Shown: positions 36,679 to 44,813 of the stretch, one piece after another
How the letters are laid out: each line of letters opens with the position of its first letter
Numbering within the stretch: the stretch's first letter is position 1
NCBI GenBank assembly: GCA_043805435.1
Contig: JAZDHY010000055.1
Coordinates: 11,618 to 75,617 of the forward strand
Length of the DNA: 64,000 nt
From: JAEXOD01 sp043805435
GTDB lineage: Bacteria; Bacteroidota; Ignavibacteria; Ignavibacteriales; Melioribacteraceae
Direction: 5' to 3'
Position numbers and translations under genes: made by a program
The notes under the pieces: model-generated
What the model saw: only the letters and a program-made list of their open reading frames with translations
What the model was told of the DNA's origin: nothing
Databases searched by the model: none

Positions 36679-39486
36679 ATGGAAATAGAGAAAAAAGAAT
36701 TATCCCCTGATATAATTGCTAAACTGATTGAGTTCTCAAACGGGTGTTTAACTGCAACCGAAATGGATTTAATTATAAGTTTACTTAATAATTATTTTGC
36801 AAAAGTAAATTTTTCTTCAGTTGCAGAAAATAATTTTTTACGAATTATTACGTCTTTATTCGATAAAATCAGTTTTTTACGTTCTTCAATAACATATAAT
36901 CACTATTTTGAATATATTATTTTAATTTCCGCAAACAGTAACTATCTAACCGATATTATAGTCCGTAATCCCGAATATTTATATTTATTGTACAATTCCG
37001 ATTTTTTAAACAAAAAAATAACCGTAAAAGATTTAGATTTGGAAATTAAGAATAGTATCTGCAATTATAAAAGTTTTGATTCAAAATCGAATTATTTAAG
37101 ATTATTAAAGCGCAAATATTTTCTTAAAATAGGCCTTAACGATATAATAAACAATTTAGATGTTTATAATACAACTCAAGCTCTTTCAAATATTGCCATA
37201 TCAATTTCCAAATGTTTATTTAATTTGTGCTTTGAATTTGTTAAGCAAAAATACAATTTATCAAATTTTTCCAGAAAGTACGTTTTAGCATCTTTGGGTA
37301 AACTTGGCGGTAATGAATTAAATTACAGTTCCGATATAGATTTGATTTTATTCTATGATAAAAATTTACCCGTTTGCCGGTCTTCTAAACTATCAGCCAA
37401 GGATTTTTTTAATGAAGTGATTTTTCTTTTTATAAAAACAGCAACCTTAATTACCGAAAAGGGTTACATTTACAGAGTTGATTTTAGATTAAGGCCGGAA
37501 GGAAGGAATTCTTCACTTTCAAAAAGTATAAACGATCATTGTTTATATTATGACACACGCGGTGAAGATTGGGAACGTCAAATGTTGTTAAAGCTTAATT
37601 TTGTTTGCGGCAGCAGACCTTTGTTTACTAAATTTTTAAACTTCTCTCAGTCCTATATTTTTGCTAAATCTATTTTTGTTTCACCCCTTTCTCAAATTAA
37701 AACAATGAAAAAACGGATAGAAATTGGTAACGATAATGACATTAAACTTTGTGTGGGAGGAATTAGAGATATTGAATTTTCGCTACAGGCTTTACAGTTA
37801 ATTAACGGTGCAAAATATAAAATACTTTATGATGGAAATTCTTTAAATGTAATGATAAAATTATTTTCTCTAAATATTATCACCAGTGATGAATATATAT
37901 TTTTAAGCAGTGCATATAACTTTTACAGAAAAGTAGAACATTACCTTCAACTAATGAACGATAGACAAACTCATTCCATACCGAATGATATCAATTTGTT
38001 AAATTCCATGATTATGTTTTTTGGTCTAAAAGATGAGAAAGACTTTTATAAAGTCCTTAATACTCATAAAGCCAATGTAAGAAGTTTTTTTATTTCCGTT
38101 TTTAATGAACCTGAAAGTATTAATATTACTCAAACATCCATATTTGAAAATATTAGATTTAAAGACAAAAACCGCTCAGTTAAAAACATTAATTTTTTGA
38201 GATTTGGAACTGATTTGTTTGAAACTAAAGGTTTTGATAGTATAACTATTGATTTATTTAAGGAAATTGAAGAACCGATTAGCAGATATCTATTAAATTG
38301 TTCAATGCCCGATATAGTACTCGAAAATTTTGTAAGAGGAATTAAATCTGTTTTTTTTCCTTCTATTTGGTACACCGGATTTAAGGATAATAATTTTCTA
38401 ACCCGATATTTAGTCTTATGCGAATATTCAACCCGCTTTTTTAATATGTGGATGCTAAATAAAAAACTTGGCGATTTTTTGTTAACCGGAAGAATATTTA
38501 TTAAAGAATATATTCATCAGGATAAAAATTTAAGGATTGATGAAATATTGTTTATTTTATCCGGTCAGTTTGCACTTAATATTATTAATGCCGTTGAATT
38601 TTCCGAAATTTTAACCATTATTATTAAATCAAAGATAGATCGGTTATATTCTGCCCAAAATATTAGTTGTTTTACTGTTTTTGCCTTAGGAAGTTTTGGA
38701 ATTTCAACAATGAACTTTGGTTCCGATATTGATTTAATGTTTGTCAGTAATATTGGTGCAAATTCTTTAAACGTTAATAAAACAGCCGAAAAATTTATTG
38801 GATTATTAAATCTTGAATTGGCTCCGCTTAAATTGGATTTTAGATTAAGACCTGAAGGAAAAAGTTCGCAAATTGTGTGGGATATAGAAAGTTTTTCAAA
38901 ATATCTTAATAATAGAGCACGCATTTGGGAATTTGTGGCATTGCAAAAAATTAAATTTGTTGTAGGTAGTTTTAACCTTTATTCTATTGTTTTGAATAAT
39001 TTTTTAAGTAAAATTAAAGAGTTTAAGACCGCTATAATTAAGGAAGCGGTAATGGAACTATATAAAACTCTAATCAATAATAATAAAACCTATTTAGAAA
39101 ATACAAAATTTACAAAAGGAACCCTTGTTGATATTCATTTTTGTCAGCAGCTTCTATTTTTTTATAAACCGGACATTCAACAAGACACTTTAGATAAAAC
39201 TTTTTATAAAAGATTTAATTATTTAATTAATTATATTTCCACTAATGATTTAAATGTTTTAATTAAAAATTATGATTTTTTAAAGAGACTTGAAATATCT
39301 ATTCAAAATATTTTTGGGGTAAATAATTCAAATCTCCCAATAGATAATGAAAAATTATTATTATTAACCAAATTTTTAGATATAGATTCAATTGAAAAAT
39401 TTAGATTAACTTATAATCATGCAATAATTACTAACCAAAAGATTTTATCCAAATATCAGGAAATATGGAATGAAACAGCTAATTAA
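36679..39486 (+). CDS. glnE: Glutamine synthetase adenylyltransferase / adenylyl-removing enzyme
   Basis: 935 residues from the ATG at 36679. The upstream in-frame stretch to 36601 is hydrophobic and unlike GlnE. There are two nucleotidyltransferase domains: the N-terminal removase motif GKLGGNELNYSSDIDLI at about 206-222 and the C-terminal transferase motif GSFGISTMNFGSDIDLM at about 671-687. The second lacks the usual KLGG, though both G-S/S-D-x-D acid pairs are intact. The enzyme adds or removes AMP on glutamine synthetase under P-II control, and glnB is encoded nearby. No Shine-Dalgarno is obvious. The 3' end overlaps the next gene by 17 bp. Confidence 0.88.
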   Translation: MEIEKKELSPDIIAKLIEFSNGCLTATEMDLIISLLNNYFAKVNFSSVAENNFLRIITSLFDKISFLRSSITYNHYFEYIILISANSNYLTDIIVRNPEYLYLLYNSDFLNKKITVKDLDLEIKNSICNYKSFDSKSNYLRLLKRKYFLKIGLNDIINNLDVYNTTQALSNIAISISKCLFNLCFEFVKQKYNLSNFSRKYVLASLGKLGGNELNYSSDIDLILFYDKNLPVCRSSKLSAKDFFNEVIFLFIKTATLITEKGYIYRVDFRLRPEGRNSSLSKSINDHCLYYDTRGEDWERQMLLKLNFVCGSRPLFTKFLNFSQSYIFAKSIFVSPLSQIKTMKKRIEIGNDNDIKLCVGGIRDIEFSLQALQLINGAKYKILYDGNSLNVMIKLFSLNIITSDEYIFLSSAYNFYRKVEHYLQLMNDRQTHSIPNDINLLNSMIMFFGLKDEKDFYKVLNTHKANVRSFFISVFNEPESINITQTSIFENIRFKDKNRSVKNINFLRFGTDLFETKGFDSITIDLFKEIEEPISRYLLNCSMPDIVLENFVRGIKSVFFPSIWYTGFKDNNFLTRYLVLCEYSTRFFNMWMLNKKLGDFLLTGRIFIKEYIHQDKNLRIDEILFILSGQFALNIINAVEFSEILTIIIKSKIDRLYSAQNISCFTVFALGSFGISTMNFGSDIDLMFVSNIGANSLNVNKTAEKFIGLLNLELAPLKLDFRLRPEGKSSQIVWDIESFSKYLNNRARIWEFVALQKIKFVVGSFNLYSIVLNNFLSKIKEFKTAIIKEAVMELYKTLINNNKTYLENTKFTKGTLVDIHFCQQLLFFYKPDIQQDTLDKTFYKRFNYLINYISTNDLNVLIKNYDFLKRLEISIQNIFGVNNSNLPIDNEKLLLLTKFLDIDSIEKFRLTYNHAIITNQKILSKYQEIWNETAN

Positions 39487-41383
39487 ATATTCTGATTATC
39501 TTATTTGTATTTTAATTTTTATTATTTATCAATTTACGTTAGCACCTTCAGTGGTTCAAATCGATTCCGGCGAATTGGCAGCAATTCAGGCCACATTTGG
39601 TATTGCTCACCCGTCAGGTTATCCCCTATTTACTATTTTAGGATATTTGTTCAGTTTGATTCCTTTGCCAATTTCAAAAATTTTGGCTTTAAATATATTA
39701 ACTTCAATATATGTTACTGCGGCTGCATTTTTTATAATCAGAACTATAAAATCCCTTATTCTAAACTTTGAAATTTTTCAAACAGAAAAAAAATCAAATA
39801 AAAAGAAACAAAAAAGTGAAAATCGTGTAATTTTGTTTAAGCTTGATAACATTTCCGCAACTATTATTGCCGTTATAACCGGTTTAATAATCCCATTTTC
39901 CAAAACATTTTGGTTCCAAAGTACTTCTGTTGAAGTTTATTCGCTTCATTTATTACTGCTTTCTTTAAACATTTATTTTATCGTAAAAATATTGTTCCAA
40001 AAAGAAGTAAAACTTACAAATTGGTTAATAATTGCCGTTTTGCTGGCACTTGGATTTGGAAACCATTTAACTACATTTTTACTGCTGCCGGGTTTGGCTT
40101 ATGTTTATTTTTCAAAAGAAAAGTTTTCAATGTCTTCAATTAAGCAGATTGGCAAAATGCTTTTGTTATTTTTTCCCATTTTGGTTTTATTGTATTTGGT
40201 TTTATATTTTAGAGCTTTACAAAACCCGGAAATTAATTGGGGTAATCCTATTGATTTTGAACGTTTTTGGAGGCATTTTACAGGTAAACAATACCTGGTT
40301 TGGATGTTTTCTTCTATTGATGCAGCTAAATCACAATTGGCATATTTTTTTAGTAATTTACCTTCCGAATTTGCTTATGTTAATTTTATTATTGGGTTAA
40401 TTGGTGTGTACGCTGGCTTTAAGTATGCAAAAAAGGTGTCTATTTTTATTGCTATATGTTTTATTTTTACTGTTTTATATTCCATAAATTATAATATCAA
40501 CGACATTGATTCATATTTTTTATTATCATTTATTTCATTTGGAATTTTTATTGTGTATGGTGTTTTGTTTTTAATTTACAAACTAAAAATTCATTTAAGC
40601 TCAAAAGCGAATTTTTATTATACCGGATTAATAATACTGCCGCTATTACAAATTTTTATGCATTTTTCTTCCGTCGATCAAAGCAAAATGTATATGTATT
40701 CCGATTATACAAAAACATTGTTAAACGGTGTTGATAAAAATGGTGTTGTTTTAAGTTACCAATGGGATTATTTTATTTCCGAATCTTATTATTTCCAAAA
40801 AGTGGAAAATTTTAGAAATGACATAAAAATTATTGATAAAGAGCTTTTACGCCGTTCTTGGTATTATAACCAGATGGAAAAAAATTATCCTGAAATTATT
40901 AAAGATATGAAAGCGGAAATTACCGGGTTCCTTGATGCACTAAAACCGTTTGAAAGAAGTGAAAATTTTGATCCTTCAAAATTGGAGTTTTTTTATCAGG
41001 CAATTATGAGAAAAATAATTACGGATAATTATTCTAATCATTCAATATATATTGGACCTGAATTCCTTGATAATGAAATTCAAAAAAAGGAATTTGTTTT
41101 GCCGGAAGGTTATTCCCTTGTACCGGTTGGATTACTTTATAAAGTAACCAAAGGCTCCAATTATGTGCCCGCACCGGATATGTCAGTAAATATTCGATTC
41201 CCCGAAACAGAAGATAAATATAGTGTTTTAATAAAAAACATTGTATATATTTCCATGACAAATAGAGCAATGTATGAAATTACATTTAATAATATTGATA
41301 AGGCAAAAAAAATAGCCGCAAATATTATTAAACTTTTCCCCGAAAGAGGTTTACGCCAAAATTTAGCGCAGGCTATGTTATAA
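39470..41383 (+). CDS. DUF2723 membrane protein (TMEM260-like, PF11028)
   Basis: 637 residues. The N-terminal block APSVVQIDSGELAAIQATF, then GIAHPSGYPLF, is diagnostic of DUF2723, with Asp/Glu in the first periplasmic loop as in GT-C glycosyltransferases. About 11 transmembrane helices occupy residues 8-400, followed by a soluble C-terminal part of about 240 residues. Eukaryotic TMEM260 is a protein O-mannosyltransferase; bacterial members are predicted glycosyltransferases, possibly acting on exported proteins. A link with the T9SS cargo in this window is only a hypothesis. The start lies 17 bp inside glnE. Confidence 0.88.
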   Translation: MKQLIKYSDYLICILIFIIYQFTLAPSVVQIDSGELAAIQATFGIAHPSGYPLFTILGYLFSLIPLPISKILALNILTSIYVTAAAFFIIRTIKSLILNFEIFQTEKKSNKKKQKSENRVILFKLDNISATIIAVITGLIIPFSKTFWFQSTSVEVYSLHLLLLSLNIYFIVKILFQKEVKLTNWLIIAVLLALGFGNHLTTFLLLPGLAYVYFSKEKFSMSSIKQIGKMLLLFFPILVLLYLVLYFRALQNPEINWGNPIDFERFWRHFTGKQYLVWMFSSIDAAKSQLAYFFSNLPSEFAYVNFIIGLIGVYAGFKYAKKVSIFIAICFIFTVLYSINYNINDIDSYFLLSFISFGIFIVYGVLFLIYKLKIHLSSKANFYYTGLIILPLLQIFMHFSSVDQSKMYMYSDYTKTLLNGVDKNGVVLSYQWDYFISESYYFQKVENFRNDIKIIDKELLRRSWYYNQMEKNYPEIIKDMKAEITGFLDALKPFERSENFDPSKLEFFYQAIMRKIITDNYSNHSIYIGPEFLDNEIQKKEFVLPEGYSLVPVGLLYKVTKGSNYVPAPDMSVNIRFPETEDKYSVLIKNIVYISMTNRAMYEITFNNIDKAKKIAANIIKLFPERGLRQNLAQAML

Positions 41384-41405
41384 AAAAGAATTGCAAGATA
41401 AAAAC

Positions 41406-41517
41406 AATACTATAATCAACTTATCGTCTGTTGGTAAAAGAGTTTTAGCTTTGTAGACTTTTCTAAACAAATGACGAAGTCATTCAACCAAAGTTTTACA
41501 GTAGATATTATAGTATT
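41406..41517. repeat. 112-bp element with perfect 11-bp terminal inverted repeats
   Basis: AATACTATAAT at 41406-41416 and its exact complement ATTATAGTATT at 41507-41517 bound the element. Inside, ATGACGAAGTCAT at 41471-41483 is a palindromic hairpin. It has no coding content and lies just downstream of the DUF2723 gene. It may be a small MITE-like element or a structured 3' region. Confidence 0.6.
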
Positions 41518-41586
41518 CTGTACACAACCAACGGAGAAATACAACACCAACATGGGCTGCATGTACTTACACGCAAAAAGAATAGG

Positions 41587-41603
41587 CACCCGCGCTACAG
41601 GTG
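41587..41603. repeat. CACCTGC-type hairpin
   Basis: CACCCGCGCTACAGGTG is a decayed member of the CACCTGC-NNN-GCAGGTG hairpin family, preceded by CGCAAAAAGAATAGG as in the copy at 43591. It lies 7 bp from the target duplication of the IS. Confidence 0.65.
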
Positions 41604-41609
41604 AAATAT

Positions 41610-41615
41610 CTTTTA
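41610..41615. repeat. Left target-site duplication (CTTTTA)
   Basis: CTTTTA immediately precedes the left IS end and is repeated exactly after the right end at 43324-43329. Confidence 0.85.
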
Positions 41616-43323
41616 CCTAAAATTTTCCTACTTTGATAACTATACCAAAGAAAGTGCATAAAGGATAAAAAAAATTCAAAAAAATGAAAATAATGCTTGA
41701 CTTTATGCAAAAATATAGTTATCATTGGTAACCATATTTAGGAGTTATTATGAGTTTTCGAGTTGAGAAAAAAGAAGGCAACAACATCTACGTTTACGAA
41801 ACAAGAAGTATTTGGAACAAGGAGAAAAAACAATCTCGCCAAAAGCGTGTTTACTTAGGTATAAAAGACCCAGAGACAGGCGAAATAACAACACCACGTA
41901 AAAACAGGATTCCGGTATTCTCAAAAGATTATGGCAATGTTTATTTTCTTGAAAAGATTTCCGAAAAATACGGTTTAGTTAAAGTGCTGTCAAAATCATT
42001 TCCTGATAGTTACAATGAGATCTTAGCTTTAAGTTATTTAGACATATGTGAAGAAAATCCCCATTACATATTCCCGTATTGGTATGATTTATCTCATTTA
42101 AAAAACACACGAACAATGAGCGCAAAACAAATAACCGAGTTTATGGAAGATCTAGGTACCGCAGAAGAAAAAAGAGAAGGTTTCATTAGTAGTTGGGTAA
42201 AAAAGATAAACAAAAAAGATTCAGGATTATTTTTTGATATTACATCGATTTCGACATATTCAAACGAATTTGAATTAGCCGAATATGGATATAATAGAGA
42301 TTTAGAATCATTACCGCAGATAAATATAGGCGTGTTATACGGACAAGAAAGTCAACTTCCATTATCATATCGTATATATCAGGGCAGTATAAGTGATGTA
42401 ACAACTCTAAAGAAAGAAATTGCACATGTAAAAGAGTTGGGAATAAAAAGCAGCATGTTAATACTAGATAGAGGTTTTTATAGCCAAAAAAATATTAAAG
42501 ATTTAGTTAAAAACAAATTAGAATTTATTATTGGCATGACAATGACCACAAATTTAAGTAAAGAATTAATAATAAAAAATTGTGAAGAAATAAATGATGC
42601 CAAGAATGCATTTTTAGTAGAAAATGCAGTAATGTATGGGTTAAAAGAAGAAGTTGAAATAAACGGAGATAAATTTGAAGCATTTGTATATTTGGATGAT
42701 AAACGAAAAGGCGAAGAAAAAGAAAATTTAATTCGAAAGATAATTGAAGTTGAAGAAAAGATGAACCAATCTAAAATAAAAACGGAAGAGGATTTTGATG
42801 ACCTATTTACAAAGCGATGGAGTGGATTAAAAGAGCTTTTTAACATAAAAAGAAACGGAGAAAAATTTGATATCGAGCGCAATAATATCAAAATAAAAGA
42901 AAAGACAAAAAGATTTGGGATGATGTTAATAATAACAAATAAAAAAGGGCTGGATTTCAAGGAATTATTATTGTTATACAGACAAAGAGATTATATAGAG
43001 AAGTATTTTGACATATTAAAAAATGAGACTGACGGAAATAGATTAAGAAGTCACAAAAAGGAGATGATAGAGGGGAGGCTATTTGTGAAATTTATAACTT
43101 CAATAATATTTAGTGCAATTTATGCTGAAATGAGGAAAAACACACTATTAAACAAATATACTGTTAAAGAATTAATCTATGAATTAAAAAAACTTAGAAT
43201 AGTAACAATGTCAGATGAAAAACATTTTATTACAGAAATTTCAAAACATCAGCGTGAGATTTTTAATGCTTTTGAGTTGCAAATGCCTGATTAACATAGT
43301 TACCATTTAACGGAAATTTTAGG
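41616..43323 (+). mobile_element. Complete IS1634-family-like insertion sequence with 6-bp target duplication
   Basis: 1708 bp. The left end CCTAAAATTTTCCTAC (41616 on) and the inverted right end CCTAAAATTTCCGTTA (43323 back) share a 28-bp terminal inverted repeat (41616-41643 and 43296-43323) with 21 matches. The direct repeat CTTTTA immediately outside both ends (41610-41615 and 43324-43329) is a perfect 6-bp target duplication. A single long transposase gene fills the interior. Size, ends starting with C and duplication length fit the IS1634 group of the IS4 superfamily. The intact gene and clean ends suggest recent insertion. Confidence 0.9.
41750..43294 (+). CDS. IS1634-like transposase (DDE, IS4 superfamily)
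   Basis: 514 residues, full length for the family. The start ATG has AGGAGTT 5 bp upstream. The DDE triad is recognisable: Asp near 163 (LFFDITSIS), Asp near 238 (MLILDRGFYS) and Glu near 415 in YRQRDYIEKYFDILKNE, the YREK-like signature of IS4-type enzymes. The final Arg/Lys block (NRLRSHKKEMIEGRLFVKFI) matches the family. It is the only gene of the element, and the stop codon sits 2 bp before the right inverted repeat. No frameshift or internal stop is present, so it is probably active. Confidence 0.93.
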   Translation: MSFRVEKKEGNNIYVYETRSIWNKEKKQSRQKRVYLGIKDPETGEITTPRKNRIPVFSKDYGNVYFLEKISEKYGLVKVLSKSFPDSYNEILALSYLDICEENPHYIFPYWYDLSHLKNTRTMSAKQITEFMEDLGTAEEKREGFISSWVKKINKKDSGLFFDITSISTYSNEFELAEYGYNRDLESLPQINIGVLYGQESQLPLSYRIYQGSISDVTTLKKEIAHVKELGIKSSMLILDRGFYSQKNIKDLVKNKLEFIIGMTMTTNLSKELIIKNCEEINDAKNAFLVENAVMYGLKEEVEINGDKFEAFVYLDDKRKGEEKENLIRKIIEVEEKMNQSKIKTEEDFDDLFTKRWSGLKELFNIKRNGEKFDIERNNIKIKEKTKRFGMMLIITNKKGLDFKELLLLYRQRDYIEKYFDILKNETDGNRLRSHKKEMIEGRLFVKFITSIIFSAIYAEMRKNTLLNKYTVKELIYELKKLRIVTMSDEKHFITEISKHQREIFNAFELQMPD

Positions 43324-43329
43324 CTTTTA
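43324..43329. repeat. Right target-site duplication (CTTTTA)
   Basis: CTTTTA immediately follows the right IS end and is an exact copy of 41610-41615. Confidence 0.85.
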
Positions 43330-43692
43330 ATCCCAACGGGATGATATGATTGTAGAAAATCGTTACAAATGCAAACCCAAAACCCCGAAGGTGTTGACAT
43401 TGTTTTATAATAACATTGTCTGAACAATGATTAACAAATTTATGATTTTTGTGATTTGTGTGATTGTTATAATTTTTTATAAACATCTTTAAAACCTTGT
43501 TAGAGGTTTCCCGTTAATAGCCCAAAAAAACGCAGAATATGAATACAACCCCAGCGTGGGTTGCATGTATTTACACGCAAAAAGAATAGGCACCTGCGTT
43601 GCAGGTGAAAGTTACATCGGAGAGATACAATGTCTGTAACCAATAAACTACATGCAAGCAAATGTGCTTAGGTAAAGCACCATGTTAAAAAA
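43330..43692. repeat. Mosaic intergenic repeat region (segments X and Y)
   Basis: No gene. TCCCAACGGGA at 43331-43341 is a small hairpin. Segment X (43413-43521; ACATTGTCTGAAC to CCGTTAATAGCC) and segment Y (43576-43685; ACGCAAAAAGAATAGG to AAGCACCATGT) both recur at 51874-52155 in the opposite order. Segment Y holds the perfect hairpin CACCTGC-GTT-GCAGGTG (43591-43607). Confidence 0.75.
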
Positions 43693-44784
43693 TTAAACTT
43701 TAATTTTCACTAAATTATGTATTCTGCCAAGCTCTAAATATCCCTGCAAACGCAGTTTTATAACCTGTGTAATTTCCTGTCCTTTGCCAATCAAAATAAC
43801 CCCGCCTTTATCAACAACATTCAAATCAATTGTCATCCCCGGCTTTAGCTCATTAATTCTCAAATATTCCTGATTAAATTTTTCTTTTTTTGTTTCTTCT
43901 TTTTTTAATTCCAATTGCTGAATAGCTTCTTCTTCTTTTCTTTTCCCTTCTAAAAAATGGTCTAAATCCAAGGCCTTTTTTAATATTTTTGCAATTACAT
44001 AGGTTTCGTTTTCACCGCCGTCATTATTTTGAAATTGTTCAGGATTTAGCCTTTTAAGTTGATATGATATTGCTTCTGCAACAGTTTCCAGCCGAGGTAT
44101 GTTTTTTAATAGTGCCTCTCCTACTTCTGGATGCGAAGTATATAATTTATTTTCTGCTAAGGTCAAGGTTTTACTATGTTCTATTTTTTCAAGAATATCA
44201 GGTGGCAAAGAAATTAATCCAATTTGTGAAAGTAAAGCTGCAAGTTCAACCTTAAGAATTAAGTCGTCTGAAAACGATTTAGATAATTTTCTAACAATAT
44301 TTCTTAATCTAACTGCCTTTGAAAAAGCATACGGATTAGTAAGGTCAAGAATTTCAATTAGTAATTTGATGGTACCACGTAATGTCAGTTGAAATAATTC
44401 CTTTTCGCTAATTATTAATCTGTATTGTTCTAATCCGTCAATTATAGCTTTATTTAATCTATCGTTATCACATGGTTTAGTTAAAAATCGGAATATATTT
44501 CCTTCATTAATAGCCTCAATTGCAGCATCAACATCTGCATATCCGGTAAGCATAATACGAACAGTATCGGGTGAAATAGATTTTAAATTCGTAAAAAACT
44601 TATTACCATCCATTTCCGGCATTCGATAGTCGGAAACAGCAACCGCAAAAGGCCCCTTTGTTTTAACAATAACTAAAGCATCTTGTCCGGAGGTTGCAGT
44701 ATATATGTCATATTTCCCACGGAAAAGTCTCATTATTCCACTTAAAATATTCTGGTCATCATCTAAAAAAAGTACTTTATTCAT
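43693..44784 (-). CDS. Response regulator with degenerate HD-GYP output domain
   Basis: 363 residues. A receiver domain spans 1-120 with acceptor Asp52 (SDYRMPEMDG), acidic pocket Asp8-10 and LTKP near 101-104. Residues about 130-250 follow the HD-GYP layout (ELAALLSQIGLISLPPDIL, then YTSHPEVGEALLKNIP), but the His-Asp pair is replaced by Ser186-Gln187 and no HHE or GYP motif follows (YQLKRLNPEQ). It is therefore probably catalytically inactive toward cyclic di-GMP and may act as a binding module. The C-terminal 100 residues include a coiled coil and a small beta domain of unknown type. It is the last gene of the RR-kinase-RR unit, 29 bp after the kinase. Confidence 0.85.
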   Translation of the reverse strand: MNKVLFLDDDQNILSGIMRLFRGKYDIYTATSGQDALVIVKTKGPFAVAVSDYRMPEMDGNKFFTNLKSISPDTVRIMLTGYADVDAAIEAINEGNIFRFLTKPCDNDRLNKAIIDGLEQYRLIISEKELFQLTLRGTIKLLIEILDLTNPYAFSKAVRLRNIVRKLSKSFSDDLILKVELAALLSQIGLISLPPDILEKIEHSKTLTLAENKLYTSHPEVGEALLKNIPRLETVAEAISYQLKRLNPEQFQNNDGGENETYVIAKILKKALDLDHFLEGKRKEEEAIQQLELKKEETKKEKFNQEYLRINELKPGMTIDLNVVDKGGVILIGKGQEITQVIKLRLQGYLELGRIHNLVKIKV

Positions 44785-44813
44785 AATTTTTCAAAAATGT
44801 TATTAAAAAATAT

